This document shows positions 1 to 7,728 of a stretch of 38,913 nucleotides of DNA, one piece after another. Position numbers and translations under genes: made by a program. Source of the DNA: Clostridiales bacterium (lineage in GTDB: Bacteria; Bacillota; Clostridia; Christensenellales; CAG-138); assembly GCA_031270585.1 (NCBI GenBank), contig JAISXK010000087.1, forward strand, positions 1-38,913, given 5' to 3'. The notes below the pieces were generated by a model. That model searched no databases and was not told the origin of the DNA. It was given only the letters and a program-made list of their open reading frames with translations. Position 1 is the stretch's first letter, and every line of letters begins with the position of its first letter.

Positions 1-413
1 TAAAGGCGGCCGCCTGTTGCAATATCCGCCGTTAAATAGCGCGAAAGCGCGTTGACCACGCTCGCGCCCACGCCATGAAGCCCGCCCGAAAAGCCGTAGC
101 TGTCGTTGCCAAACTTGCCGCCCGCGTGCAGTTGCGTAAACACCAGCTCCACGCCCGAAACGCCGTATGTATCGTGTACGCCCACGGGCACGCCGCGCCC
201 GTCGTCGATAACAGTAACGGAACTATCGCGGTTTAAGATCACCTCCACCAGGCTTGCGTAGCCGTTTGCCGCTTCGTCAACGGCATTATCCACGATCTCC
301 CACAGCATGTGGTGCAGGCCCCGCGAACCCGTGGAGCCGATATACATGCCCGGACGCATGCGCACGGCGTCCAGCCCTTCCAACACCTGTATGCTTTGTA
401 CGTTGTATTCCAT
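1..413 (-). CDS. Type IIA DNA topoisomerase B subunit (GyrB/ParE), N-terminal fragment
   Basis: The gene runs off the left edge, so only the first 137 codons (the ATP-binding GHKL domain) are visible. It starts at ATG 411-413, just after a G-rich ribosome site (GGGGGG). Readable motifs are VLEGLDAVRMRPGMYIGST, the Mg/ATP-binding EIVDNAVDEA, DDGRGVPVG, and the ATP lid LHAGGKFG followed by SGGLHGVGASVVNALS. The family supplies the ATPase and strand-passage gate of gyrase or topoisomerase IV. The wording FTQLHAGGKFGND leans towards ParE as I remember clostridial homologues, but the fragment cannot separate ParE from GyrB. The partner A subunit would be expected beyond the left edge. It lies 39 bp downstream of the EamA gene on the same strand. 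Confidence 0.88.
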   Translation of the reverse strand, partial: MEYNVQSIQVLEGLDAVRMRPGMYIGSTGSRGLHHMLWEIVDNAVDEAANGYASLVEVILNRDSSVTVIDDGRGVPVGVHDTYGVSGVELVFTQLHAGGKFGNDSYGFSGGLHGVGASVVNALSRYLTADIATGGRL

Positions 414-452
414 CAAAACCCCCCAGGCTGTTTTTCTCTGTTTTAAAAGTAT

Positions 453-1328
453 CTATCCGTTTATCGGATCATCCTGCGCCTGCGGCGCCGTATCCTTCTT
501 GCTTTGCCAAACGCTCCACACCGTAACGGATACGAGCACCACAATGCTGCCGTAAAGCGCCATCATGCCCGGCGCTTCGCCTATGGCGACATAAATCCAT
601 ATGGGACTCAACAGCGGCTCAATCACCGAAAGCAGCGAGCAGGCGAATGGCCGGCAATGCCTGCTCGCGCGCACATACAATATATATGGTATGCCCAATT
701 GCACCACGCCCAATGTTAGTATACACAATACCGTATCGGTATTGATGAGCATGGGCTTTGTAAACACAAACGGCAAACCTATCACCATAGATACCATTTG
801 CCCCAAAAACAGGCCGCTGAAGCGCTCCCGCTCCGTAACGCCACCCCCGATAAAAAAGATGGCGGCCAAAAATATGCCCGATGCCAGCGCCAGCATATTA
901 CCCAGAAATGATCCCGCAGCCAACTGATCAAAGAAAAACAGCGCAACGCCGACGATTGTGAAGAGCCCCACCAGCGCGTCGCCAAGCTGCGGGCGCCGTT
1001 TGTATCGCAACGCCCCAAACGCAAGCACATACACGGGCGCGGTATATTGCAGCACCACGGCGTTGGCCGAATTGGTCATCCTGGCGGCGGGCACATAGCA
1101 TACAAATATGGCGGCCACCACAAGCGACAGCGCCACGGTTTTTTTGCTGAGCAGCAGCTTTGTTTTTGTCAGGCGCATATACACCAACAATACGCCGCCC
1201 GCAATGAGGCTGCGGATGCCGCTGACCGCGAATGGGTGCCAGGGGATAAGCTTTAAAAGCAAGGCGCCCAAGCTCCACATAAGGGCACAAAGCAGCATTT
1301 CAACAGCCGCGCGCCGTTCTTTTGTCAT
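453..1328 (-). CDS. EamA/DMT-family transporter
   Basis: A polytopic membrane protein of 291 residues, about ten hydrophobic segments in two homologous halves, as is usual for drug/metabolite exporters of the EamA family. Typical signatures are the first-helix ALMWSLGALLLK, SIRSL-like GIRSLIAGG, and the second-half SVIEPLLSPIWIYVAIGE, the conserved end-of-EamA pattern. The substrate cannot be told. I chose ATG 1328 (MTKERRAAVE); an in-frame ATG at 1409 would add a charged 27-residue leader that crosses a 7-bp hairpin (1386-1405), and neither start has a strong ribosome site. It has its own promoter at 1428-1456, so it is probably transcribed separately from the upstream ygeY-ygeW pair. Confidence 0.85.
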   Translation of the reverse strand: MTKERRAAVEMLLCALMWSLGALLLKLIPWHPFAVSGIRSLIAGGVLLVYMRLTKTKLLLSKKTVALSLVVAAIFVCYVPAARMTNSANAVVLQYTAPVYVLAFGALRYKRRPQLGDALVGLFTIVGVALFFFDQLAAGSFLGNMLALASGIFLAAIFFIGGGVTERERFSGLFLGQMVSMVIGLPFVFTKPMLINTDTVLCILTLGVVQLGIPYILYVRASRHCRPFACSLLSVIEPLLSPIWIYVAIGEAPGMMALYGSIVVLVSVTVWSVWQSKKDTAPQAQDDPING

Positions 1329-1385
1329 AAATGGTATATTCCGCAATCGGTTTTCATACAATGGCGCTTTGATAAATTTTTTGCC

Positions 1386-1405
1386 TGCCGGCAAACGCGC
1401 CGGCA
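1386..1405 (-). repeat. Hairpin in the EamA 5' leader
   Basis: TGCCGGC and GCCGGCA form a perfect 7-bp stem with a 6-base loop between the predicted transcription start and the chosen start codon. It could be a leader structure or a protein-binding palindrome; no function is visible. Confidence 0.45.
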
Positions 1406-1427
1406 ACACAAAACAAAGGCCAGTACT

Positions 1428-1456
1428 ATTGTATAGTTTCCTTTTTTAAAATGCAA
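1428..1456 (-). promoter_or_regulatory. Sigma-A-type promoter of the EamA gene
   Basis: On the minus strand TTGCAT (-35, 1451-1456) and TACAAT (-10, 1428-1433) are separated by exactly 17 bp. The -35 box directly abuts the repeated 9-mer hairpin at 1457-1494. Confidence 0.6.
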
Positions 1457-1494
1457 TGGCGCACCACGCAAGGTGCGCCACGCATGGTGCGCCA
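1457..1494 (-). terminator. Hairpin with duplicated arm, between ygeW and EamA
   Basis: TGGCGCACC (1457-1465) pairs perfectly with GGTGCGCCA (1472-1480) across a 6-base loop, and a second copy of GGTGCGCCA follows at 1486-1494. It lies just after the ygeW stop, so it may terminate that transcript, though the following T-run on the minus strand is weak. Because it touches the EamA -35 box it could instead be an operator. Confidence 0.5.
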
Positions 1495-1502
1495 TACAAC
1501 CG

Positions 1503-2702
1503 TTATACTCCCGCATGCCTTTTTATGGCGGCGCGCTCCAGTTCCTCCAGCGTATTTTTTGGGTTTTTTACTTTGGCAAGGAATATCATCGCCGCGATGA
1601 TGTAAGGCTTGAAGGACGCTTCTTTATAAAGCGGGCCGCGATAGCGTTCAAACACGCTTGCCGCCACTTCGCCCCGCTTACAGCTTATGCCGGTGATATC
1701 GGCAGGCAGGCAGTGCATGTACAGCGCCTTGCCGCCTTTGGTTCTCTTCATGAGTTCCTCGGTGCATTCCCAATCCTTATGTTTGGCGTTTTCATTCAAC
1801 AGCTCTTTTTCAAGCGCGTTGATGCCCGCGCCGTCGCCATTGCCATAAAGCGCGGTGCGTTTTTCCATAGCCTTAAAGGGCGCCCAGCTCTTGGGATATA
1901 CCACATCCGCACCGGCAAACGCCTCGCCCATGGAGTTGGTCACGCCGAATTTTCCGCCGAATTGCCCGGCGTTATCCTTTGCCACGCCAATAACCTCCTC
2001 CATCACTTCATAGCCTTCAGGGTGGGCAAGCACAACATCCATGCCCATGCGCGTCATCAGCCCTATAATGCCCTGCGGCACAGACAGCGGTTTGCCATAA
2101 GAGGGTGAATACGCCCATGTCATGGCGATCTTTTTGCCTTTGAGATTTTCTATGCCGCCAAACTCATGTATCAGGTGCAACATATCCGCCATGGATTGCG
2201 TGGGGTGATCGATATCGCACTGCAGGTTTACAAGCGTGGGCTTTTGTTCCAGCACGCCGTCGTTATGGCCCGCAGCTACGGCCCGCGCCACCTCGCGCAT
2301 ATAGGCGTTGCCTTTGCCGATATACATATCGTCGCGAATACCTATCACATCCGCCATGAAGGAGATCATGCTGGCCGTCTCGCGCACGGTTTCGCCATGG
2401 GCGATCTGGCTTTTGCCCTCATCCAGATCCTGCACGTTTAGCCCCAGAAGGTTGCACGCCGACGCGTAGGAAAAACGTGTGCGCGTGGAATTGTCGCGAA
2501 ACAGCGATACGCCCAGGCCGCTGTCGAATATACGTGTGGAGATGTTGTTTTTGCGCAGATGGCGCAGCGCGTCGGCCACGGCGAACACGGCTTCGAGTTC
2601 CTCGCGGGATTTTTCCCATGTTAGAAAGAAGTCGCCCTCATACATGGCGCTGTAATTGAGTTTGCTCAATACATTTGTAAACTGACGTACATTGCAGGTC
2701 AT
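1503..2702 (-). CDS. ygeW: YgeW-family knotted carbamoyltransferase
   Basis: A 399-residue transcarbamylase-fold protein. The carbamoyl-phosphate motif STRTR is at residues 72-76 (context FRDNSTRTRFSYASA), followed by the family-typical DEGKSQIAHGETVRET, LVNLQCDIDHPTQSMADM and WAYSPSYGKPLSVPQGI, and near the C terminus the HCLPAD substrate loop. These match the E. coli YgeW type rather than anabolic ornithine carbamoyltransferase. YgeW acts on ureido compounds and is found in anaerobic purine/uric-acid and diaminopropionate catabolic clusters; the exact substrate is inferred. The start at 2702 is favoured over upstream ATGs because AGGAG lies 7 bases ahead and because it makes a 4-base ATGA overlap with the ygeY stop, which indicates translational coupling. 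Confidence 0.92.
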   Translation of the reverse strand: MTCNVRQFTNVLSKLNYSAMYEGDFFLTWEKSREELEAVFAVADALRHLRKNNISTRIFDSGLGVSLFRDNSTRTRFSYASACNLLGLNVQDLDEGKSQIAHGETVRETASMISFMADVIGIRDDMYIGKGNAYMREVARAVAAGHNDGVLEQKPTLVNLQCDIDHPTQSMADMLHLIHEFGGIENLKGKKIAMTWAYSPSYGKPLSVPQGIIGLMTRMGMDVVLAHPEGYEVMEEVIGVAKDNAGQFGGKFGVTNSMGEAFAGADVVYPKSWAPFKAMEKRTALYGNGDGAGINALEKELLNENAKHKDWECTEELMKRTKGGKALYMHCLPADITGISCKRGEVAASVFERYRGPLYKEASFKPYIIAAMIFLAKVKNPKNTLEELERAAIKRHAGV

Positions 2703-3910
2703 ACGCATTCTCCTGACTGTTTTTTGTAAAGCTGGGGTATCGTGGCGTACACGGCGGCGCATGTAACCAGATCCGCCTTCCAGGTTTTCTCGTTGGGGGC
2801 GTGGGCCTCTTCTTCCTTGCCGGGCCCCAGACCCACGCAGGGGATGCCTTCACGGCCCATGATTGAAACCGCGTTGGTGGAAAACGTCCATTTATCCACC
2901 TTGGGCGTGCCGTAAAGGCCCGTAAAGCCTTCCGCCATGGCGATAAGCGCGGGATGATCCTCCGGCAATACCCATGTGGGAAAGTGGCAATCGGTGGGGT
3001 ACACAAGCTTCGTCCAGCTTGGGCGGTCATATTTGTACATGGAAACTGCGGCCCCGTATTTTTTTACCGAAGGCAGCGCGCGTATTTCGTCCTGTGCGGA
3101 AATATACGTTTCGCCGTCTGTCAGGCGGCGGTCTATGGATATGGCGCACATATCCGCCACGGCGCAGCGCGAGGGGCTGTTGAAGAATATTTCGGATACG
3201 GCAAGCGTGCCTTTGCCCAAAAAGGGGTCGTCATGCAGCCTGTCGTTCAGCGCCTTTACCTCTAAAATAATATCGGCCATTTTGTATATGGCGTTGTCGC
3301 CGCGCTCGGGCGCGGAACCGTGGCAGCTCACACCCTTGACCTCCACGCGAATCTCCATGCGGCCGCGATGGCCGCGGTAGATATTGCCGTTGGTGGGCTC
3401 GGTGACGACAACAAACACGGGGCGTATCTTATCTTCGTTGACGATATATTGCCAGCACAGGCCGTCGCAGTCTTCCTCCTGCACGGTGCCGGTTACGAGT
3501 ATGGTATTTTGCTTGGGTATCAGGCCTTGTTCCTTCATAATTTTGGCGCCGTACACCGCGCTGACGATGCCGCCCAACTGGTCGGACGCGCCGCGTCCGC
3601 CGATACAGTCCTCATCCTCATACCCTTCATAGGGGTCAAAATTCCAGTTGCCAGGCTCTCCCAGGCCCACGGTATCGATATGCGCGTCATAAGCGATAAG
3701 GTCTTTGCCGCCGCCCATATAGCCCAGCACATTGCCCATGGGGTCGATCTCAACCTTATCAAAGCCAAGGCTCTCCATCTCGGCGGCGACGCGGCGGATA
3801 ACACCTTCCTCCGAGCAGCTCTCGCCCGGAATTTTGATGAGATCCCTCAAAAACTTTGTCATTTGCGGCAGGTACGCCTGCGCGGCGCTTTGAATGTTTA
3901 AAAAATCCAT
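2699..3910 (-). CDS. ygeY: YgeY-family M20 metallohydrolase
   Basis: A 403-residue M20-family zinc amidohydrolase/peptidase. The metal-ligand pattern YDAHIDTVG places H77 and D79, followed by GGRGASDQLGG (D110) and the catalytic VQEED (E145/E146); a dimerisation lid follows (GHRGRMEIRVEVKG, CHGSAPERGDNAIYKM). Residue wording matches the YgeY branch, usually encoded beside ygeW and ygeX. In E. coli-type clusters these genes act in anaerobic purine-derived ureido-compound breakdown. The start is ATG 3910 (MDFLNIQ), with AAAGGA about 12 bases upstream; a longer frame to 3952 lacks support. It is followed by ygeW with a 4-base overlap and preceded by a YheO-type regulator, so the three look like one unit. 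Confidence 0.9.
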   Translation of the reverse strand: MDFLNIQSAAQAYLPQMTKFLRDLIKIPGESCSEEGVIRRVAAEMESLGFDKVEIDPMGNVLGYMGGGKDLIAYDAHIDTVGLGEPGNWNFDPYEGYEDEDCIGGRGASDQLGGIVSAVYGAKIMKEQGLIPKQNTILVTGTVQEEDCDGLCWQYIVNEDKIRPVFVVVTEPTNGNIYRGHRGRMEIRVEVKGVSCHGSAPERGDNAIYKMADIILEVKALNDRLHDDPFLGKGTLAVSEIFFNSPSRCAVADMCAISIDRRLTDGETYISAQDEIRALPSVKKYGAAVSMYKYDRPSWTKLVYPTDCHFPTWVLPEDHPALIAMAEGFTGLYGTPKVDKWTFSTNAVSIMGREGIPCVGLGPGKEEEAHAPNEKTWKADLVTCAAVYATIPQLYKKQSGECV

Positions 3911-4006
3911 AATAGCCGTTTTCCTTTCGCGCAAAAATTTGAAATGGGACACTGCATATTTTAAAGGCAGCCATTCTATCGTGGAAGATTTTTAAAAGCG
4001 CAACCG

Positions 4007-4609
4007 TCAGGCGTCGATATAGGCATATAAAGTATACTTGGATATGCCAAAGTGCCTGCTCACCTTATCCCCGCTTTTGGTAATTAAAAATGCGCCCGCT
4101 TTATTTAAAAACTGAATGGCGCGTATTTTATCTTCCTTGGTCATCATCGCCACGGGCTTGCCCACAGTGGCTGTGCTTTGCTCTATCAAATCATCCAGAA
4201 GGTCGTTTACGTTTACGGGGATACGCTCGGGCCGTTCAACCACCACATGGTTGATGATGGATTTTACGGCGCTCTCCGCCATCAGCAGACCCGTGAGATC
4301 GTAGTTGATGGAAAACACGCCCGTCACCTTGTCCGTGTCGTCGCGTATGTAGATGGTGCTGGATTTTACGATGCGCCCGTCGTGCGTTTTGCCCAGGTAC
4401 CCCAACTGGTCGCGCAACGCGGCGGGATCTTTTGTCATGGCTTCCAGCACGATATGCGAGGGGCCGTCGCCCACCTTGCGGTTGCTTACATGCCCGTTTT
4501 CGATGGCGACGATGGTGTTGTCGGCCTGCTTTAAGTCGTGTACAACAACCTCGCAATTGTCGCCGAATTGCGCGGCCAGAGCCGCAGCCATGCGCTTTAA
4601 AAATTCCAT
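4007..4609 (-). CDS. YheO/DauR-type PAS-HTH transcriptional regulator
   Basis: About 200 residues. The N-terminal half is a YheO-like PAS domain, shown by the opening pattern CEVVVHDLK, then IVAIENGHVSNRKVGD and the sensor-core wording GRIVKSSTIYIRDD and GVFSINYDLT. The C-terminal ~55 residues (KEDKIRAIQFLNKAG...SRHFGISKYTLYAYID) form the DauR-type helix-turn-helix. Family members sense small metabolites and control amino-acid or purine catabolism. Its position directly before ygeY-ygeW on the same strand suggests it is the local regulator of that pair. The start is ATG 4609; a TTG-initiated extension to 4660 is open but lacks a ribosome site. Two A/T-tract repeats lie upstream (4674-4706). 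Confidence 0.85.
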   Translation of the reverse strand: MEFLKRMAAALAAQFGDNCEVVVHDLKQADNTIVAIENGHVSNRKVGDGPSHIVLEAMTKDPAALRDQLGYLGKTHDGRIVKSSTIYIRDDTDKVTGVFSINYDLTGLLMAESAVKSIINHVVVERPERIPVNVNDLLDDLIEQSTATVGKPVAMMTKEDKIRAIQFLNKAGAFLITKSGDKVSRHFGISKYTLYAYIDA

Positions 4610-4673
4610 AGTCAAGGCGTTTTCACACTCCCTTTCCGCATCAACTATACCATATGGCAAACAAAAAAGGGAG

Positions 4674-4706
4674 AAAAATTTTTAGGTTTTCAAAAAATTT
4701 TTTAGG
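4674..4706 (-). repeat. Paired A/T tracts upstream of the YheO-type regulator
   Basis: AAAAATTTTTAGG (4674-4686) and AAAAAATTTTTTAGG (4692-4706) are direct copies about 19 bp, two helical turns, apart. Such phased tracts bend DNA and can act as UP-like elements or operator half-sites. They lie 65-97 bp before the start codon. Confidence 0.45.
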
Positions 4707-4762
4707 TATGGGGCCTTCCCGCTTGTTTCCCGATAGACCGGTTCTGTTTTCCTGAGCCACGC

Positions 4763-4799
4763 AAGAAGCCCCGTTCCCGGCCGGCAAGCGGAGCTTCTT
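4763..4799. terminator. Imperfect inverted repeat after the SpoIID/SH3 gene
   Basis: AAGAAGCCCCG and CGGAGCTTCTT can form a stem with one mismatch and a 15-base loop. It lies about 45 bp beyond the stop of the SpoIID/SH3 gene on the minus strand. No long T-run follows, so the terminator call is tentative. Confidence 0.4.
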
Positions 4800-4841
4800 T
4801 CATGTTCGTTCACCGGCCAGCGCGCGATTTGCCCATTGCTC

Positions 4842-7559
4842 TTATGCCACCCTTACATATTGCGCGGATACATAGCCGGTCTTTCCGTTTACGGTTACGT
4901 GATGCCAACCGTTGCTTGTGCTGTTGATGGTCACCTTGGCGCCTTTAGCCAGCGTGGTGATGATGTTTTTGCTGTCGCTTGTATTCGCCGCAGAGCGCAA
5001 ACGCACTTTACCCGTGGTGACGCCGGATTTGGCGCTTTCCGCAACTGAGGCGGTTCCGGTTATCTGAACATAATCCTTATGCATGTATCCTTCCTGCGTG
5101 CCGGTGGATACCCTGTAAAAGGATCCTTCCTGCCCGTATATGGTCAGCGTGGTGCCAACGGCATAATCTCCTATGATGTTTGTTTGCGTATCAAGGCTGG
5201 CGGTGGAGCGCAGCCGCACCCATTCGTTCACCACCTTGCCTGTGGTTACCGTGGTGGCGCCGGAGGAAGATGTGCCGGAAGAGGATGTGGTGGCGCCGGA
5301 ATTCACTTTTACATAATCCCCGCTGACATACCCCTCCTTACCGTCGGATGTGGTCACCTGGTACCAACCGTCGCTATAGCTGTGTATAGTAAGGGCAGTA
5401 CCCTTTTTCAGCTGTGTAAGCTTTGCGTGTTTTGTGCCGGGGCCCTTGCGCAGGTTTACCTTGCCGGTCGTAGACCCGCTTTGCGTTGCGCCGCCGCCGG
5501 ATGAACCCGAAGCGGCGCTTGCCGCCACCGCCACTGCGGATTTGGGCACGTAGCCCGTATACCCGCTCACGGTGATATGGTAGAAATCGCCTTCCTCGCC
5601 CAGTATGGTTATGGGAAGCCCCCTTTGCAGCGACGCGACGCGCGCGGAGGTTGTCGACGCCGTTTTTCTAACGAATACGCCTTCGGTAAGAATAGTGCCG
5701 GAAAGGCCCGGCGTTACCGTTCCGGAAGCGCCGCCCGCAGTGTCCGCAGTGACGGTATCCGTGGTGGAAGACGTTGCGGGCGCGCCGGTGATCTCAACAT
5801 ATTGGGCGCTCACATAACCGTCCATATTGTTGGCGTTGCAGTAATACCAACTGCCGGAACCATCCGCATAGCCGTAAATGTTGAGCGTATCGTTCTTTTT
5901 GAGGGTTTGCAGCTTTTTACCGTTGGTACTCGCTTTATCCCTGAAGTTTAACGTGCTGCTCGTCACCCTGCCATACGCCGTAACGGTATTGGCGGACGCG
6001 CCGGGCGAAGTGGCGGTGGTGTAAGCGGTGATCTTTAAATAGGCGTTGGATATATAGCCGGTCTTGCCATCCGGATCAACCAGGGAGAAGCCGTTTTCCT
6101 GCGCGTAAACGTTCATGCTTACACCCTTGCCGACCTTGCCCTGGCTCGCGGTGGATGTAGAGGGGCCCGCGCGCAAATTCACCTGGCCCGTGGTAACGGC
6201 GGTGCCGATTGGCGCGCCAAGCTGCGTTGTGTCTGTGCCGCCGGCCGCGCCCGCGGCGTTGACCGGGTCTTGCGGCATGGTAAGCCCCATGGATTTGATG
6301 GATGCGCCGGGGTAGTAGAATTTGAGTATGCGGTCATAAGACCAGCCGGAGTTAGCCATCTGTTCGGCGCCGCGCTGCGAGAGGCCCACGCCGTGGCCAT
6401 AGCGGCCGCGCCGGAGTTCCCATCCGTTGTTGGTTTGCGTCAGCGTATAGAGCCGCAGCAATTGCGGCCTTGTAAATACGCCGTTGGCAACAAGCCAGGA
6501 GAATTCCTCCATATAGGAGTAGTTCATGGCATAGGCGGATCCATCGGCCTGCTGCACGGTAACGGTGAGCGAGATATCGGCTGCGGCGTTGCTGCGCTGC
6601 GTCATGGCGTCGATGGAGTTGATATATACCACCGAAGCGTTTTTGTCTATTTGTCCGCTTTCCTGCAATATTCTGGTGGAACGGCCGCGCAGGTAGTTGG
6701 ATAGCGCCGCGCTCATGCCGCCGCCATCACCCTGCCGCGGGTAAAAGGCGGCCTCTTGCACGGTAAGAGGGTTGGCGATATCATAAGGATCCTGCACGCG
6801 CGCATACGCTTTGTCCCAGATGTAGCGATTGGTGCCCGCCCATATGTCGGATGGCAGCGCGGTTTGCCCGCCGTTGCTGGCGGCGAAGTAACTACAGAGT
6901 ATGGAGTTGCCCAAAAACAGCCATACGTCGTATGTGGCGTCTACCGCCGCCATAACGGATGTATAGCTGGCGTTGTAACCCTTATATACCTGATCGCTCG
7001 CGGTATCGCCGATATCATAATCCGCGCCCGGCGCCATGCCCGAAAGCACATAACATTTTGCCGCCACCGCCTGCGCCTTTAACGATTCGATGGGGAAGTT
7101 GTTGCTCATCTCGAACGCCACAACGCCATACAGGTAATGCATGATGGGCACGGTATTGACAATCATGATGGAGCCGCCGGAATATTTGAATTTAAAATGG
7201 CCCAGATAGCTGCGTGTAACGCCGCGCGTCACCATGGACAGCGAACCCGCCGAAGGGGCCAGCGTTTGGCGCATTACATTCACGCTGCTGCCGGAATACA
7301 GCTCGCCCGACTTGGAATGGGAGAGCACTACCTTGCTGCCGGAAACCTTCACCGTCAGCGTTCCATCGGAAAACGCGGCGCCGGTTTCCTGCACAAAATA
7401 GGCGCCGCGCACGGCGATGTTGAGCGTGGTAATACCGCCGTCGCCAATCTTCACGCGCACGGTGGAATAATCCGCCGCCTGCGCCGTTCTTTCGGCAACT
7501 ACAGGCACGGCCGCGAGCGTCAGCAGTGTCGCCAGTATGATACATATGAGTTTTCTCAT
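4842..7559 (-). CDS. Secreted SpoIID/LytB-domain protein with six SH3b repeats
   Basis: A 905-residue exported protein. Residues 1-29 are a signal peptide with a cleavage-like AQAA. Residues ~130-425 are a SpoIID/LytB domain: YLYGVVAFEMSNNFPIESLKA, with E150 at the position of the catalytic glutamate of B. subtilis SpoIID, KAQAVAAKCYVL, and the C-terminal signature RYGHGVGLSQRGAEQMA. SpoIID is a lytic transglycosylase for peptidoglycan stripped of stem peptides. From ~450 to the end there are six SH3b wall-binding modules, each with a LR-type opening and a GYVS/GYI closing, joined by Ser/Thr/Gly linkers. This layout fits a wall-bound hydrolase rather than the sporulation enzyme SpoIID itself. 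The ATG start at 7559 has AGGGGAG 5 bases upstream. Confidence 0.9.
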   Translation of the reverse strand: MRKLICIILATLLTLAAVPVVAERTAQAADYSTVRVKIGDGGITTLNIAVRGAYFVQETGAAFSDGTLTVKVSGSKVVLSHSKSGELYSGSSVNVMRQTLAPSAGSLSMVTRGVTRSYLGHFKFKYSGGSIMIVNTVPIMHYLYGVVAFEMSNNFPIESLKAQAVAAKCYVLSGMAPGADYDIGDTASDQVYKGYNASYTSVMAAVDATYDVWLFLGNSILCSYFAASNGGQTALPSDIWAGTNRYIWDKAYARVQDPYDIANPLTVQEAAFYPRQGDGGGMSAALSNYLRGRSTRILQESGQIDKNASVVYINSIDAMTQRSNAAADISLTVTVQQADGSAYAMNYSYMEEFSWLVANGVFTRPQLLRLYTLTQTNNGWELRRGRYGHGVGLSQRGAEQMANSGWSYDRILKFYYPGASIKSMGLTMPQDPVNAAGAAGGTDTTQLGAPIGTAVTTGQVNLRAGPSTSTASQGKVGKGVSMNVYAQENGFSLVDPDGKTGYISNAYLKITAYTTATSPGASANTVTAYGRVTSSTLNFRDKASTNGKKLQTLKKNDTLNIYGYADGSGSWYYCNANNMDGYVSAQYVEITGAPATSSTTDTVTADTAGGASGTVTPGLSGTILTEGVFVRKTASTTSARVASLQRGLPITILGEEGDFYHITVSGYTGYVPKSAVAVAASAASGSSGGGATQSGSTTGKVNLRKGPGTKHAKLTQLKKGTALTIHSYSDGWYQVTTSDGKEGYVSGDYVKVNSGATTSSSGTSSSGATTVTTGKVVNEWVRLRSTASLDTQTNIIGDYAVGTTLTIYGQEGSFYRVSTGTQEGYMHKDYVQITGTASVAESAKSGVTTGKVRLRSAANTSDSKNIITTLAKGAKVTINSTSNGWHHVTVNGKTGYVSAQYVRVA

Positions 7560-7728
7560 GAAATCTCCCCTTTGGCATTTGTAAAATAGTACGGTTGAAG
7601 AAACGGCAAAGCTTAAAACTCAATGGGGTTATTGTATCAAAATAATCAAAGCCGGGCTTATTTTCAGGCACTTATTCAAACAATGTTCACAAAACCGACG
7701 CGGCCGGCGTTAAGTTTTTCCGTTCCTG

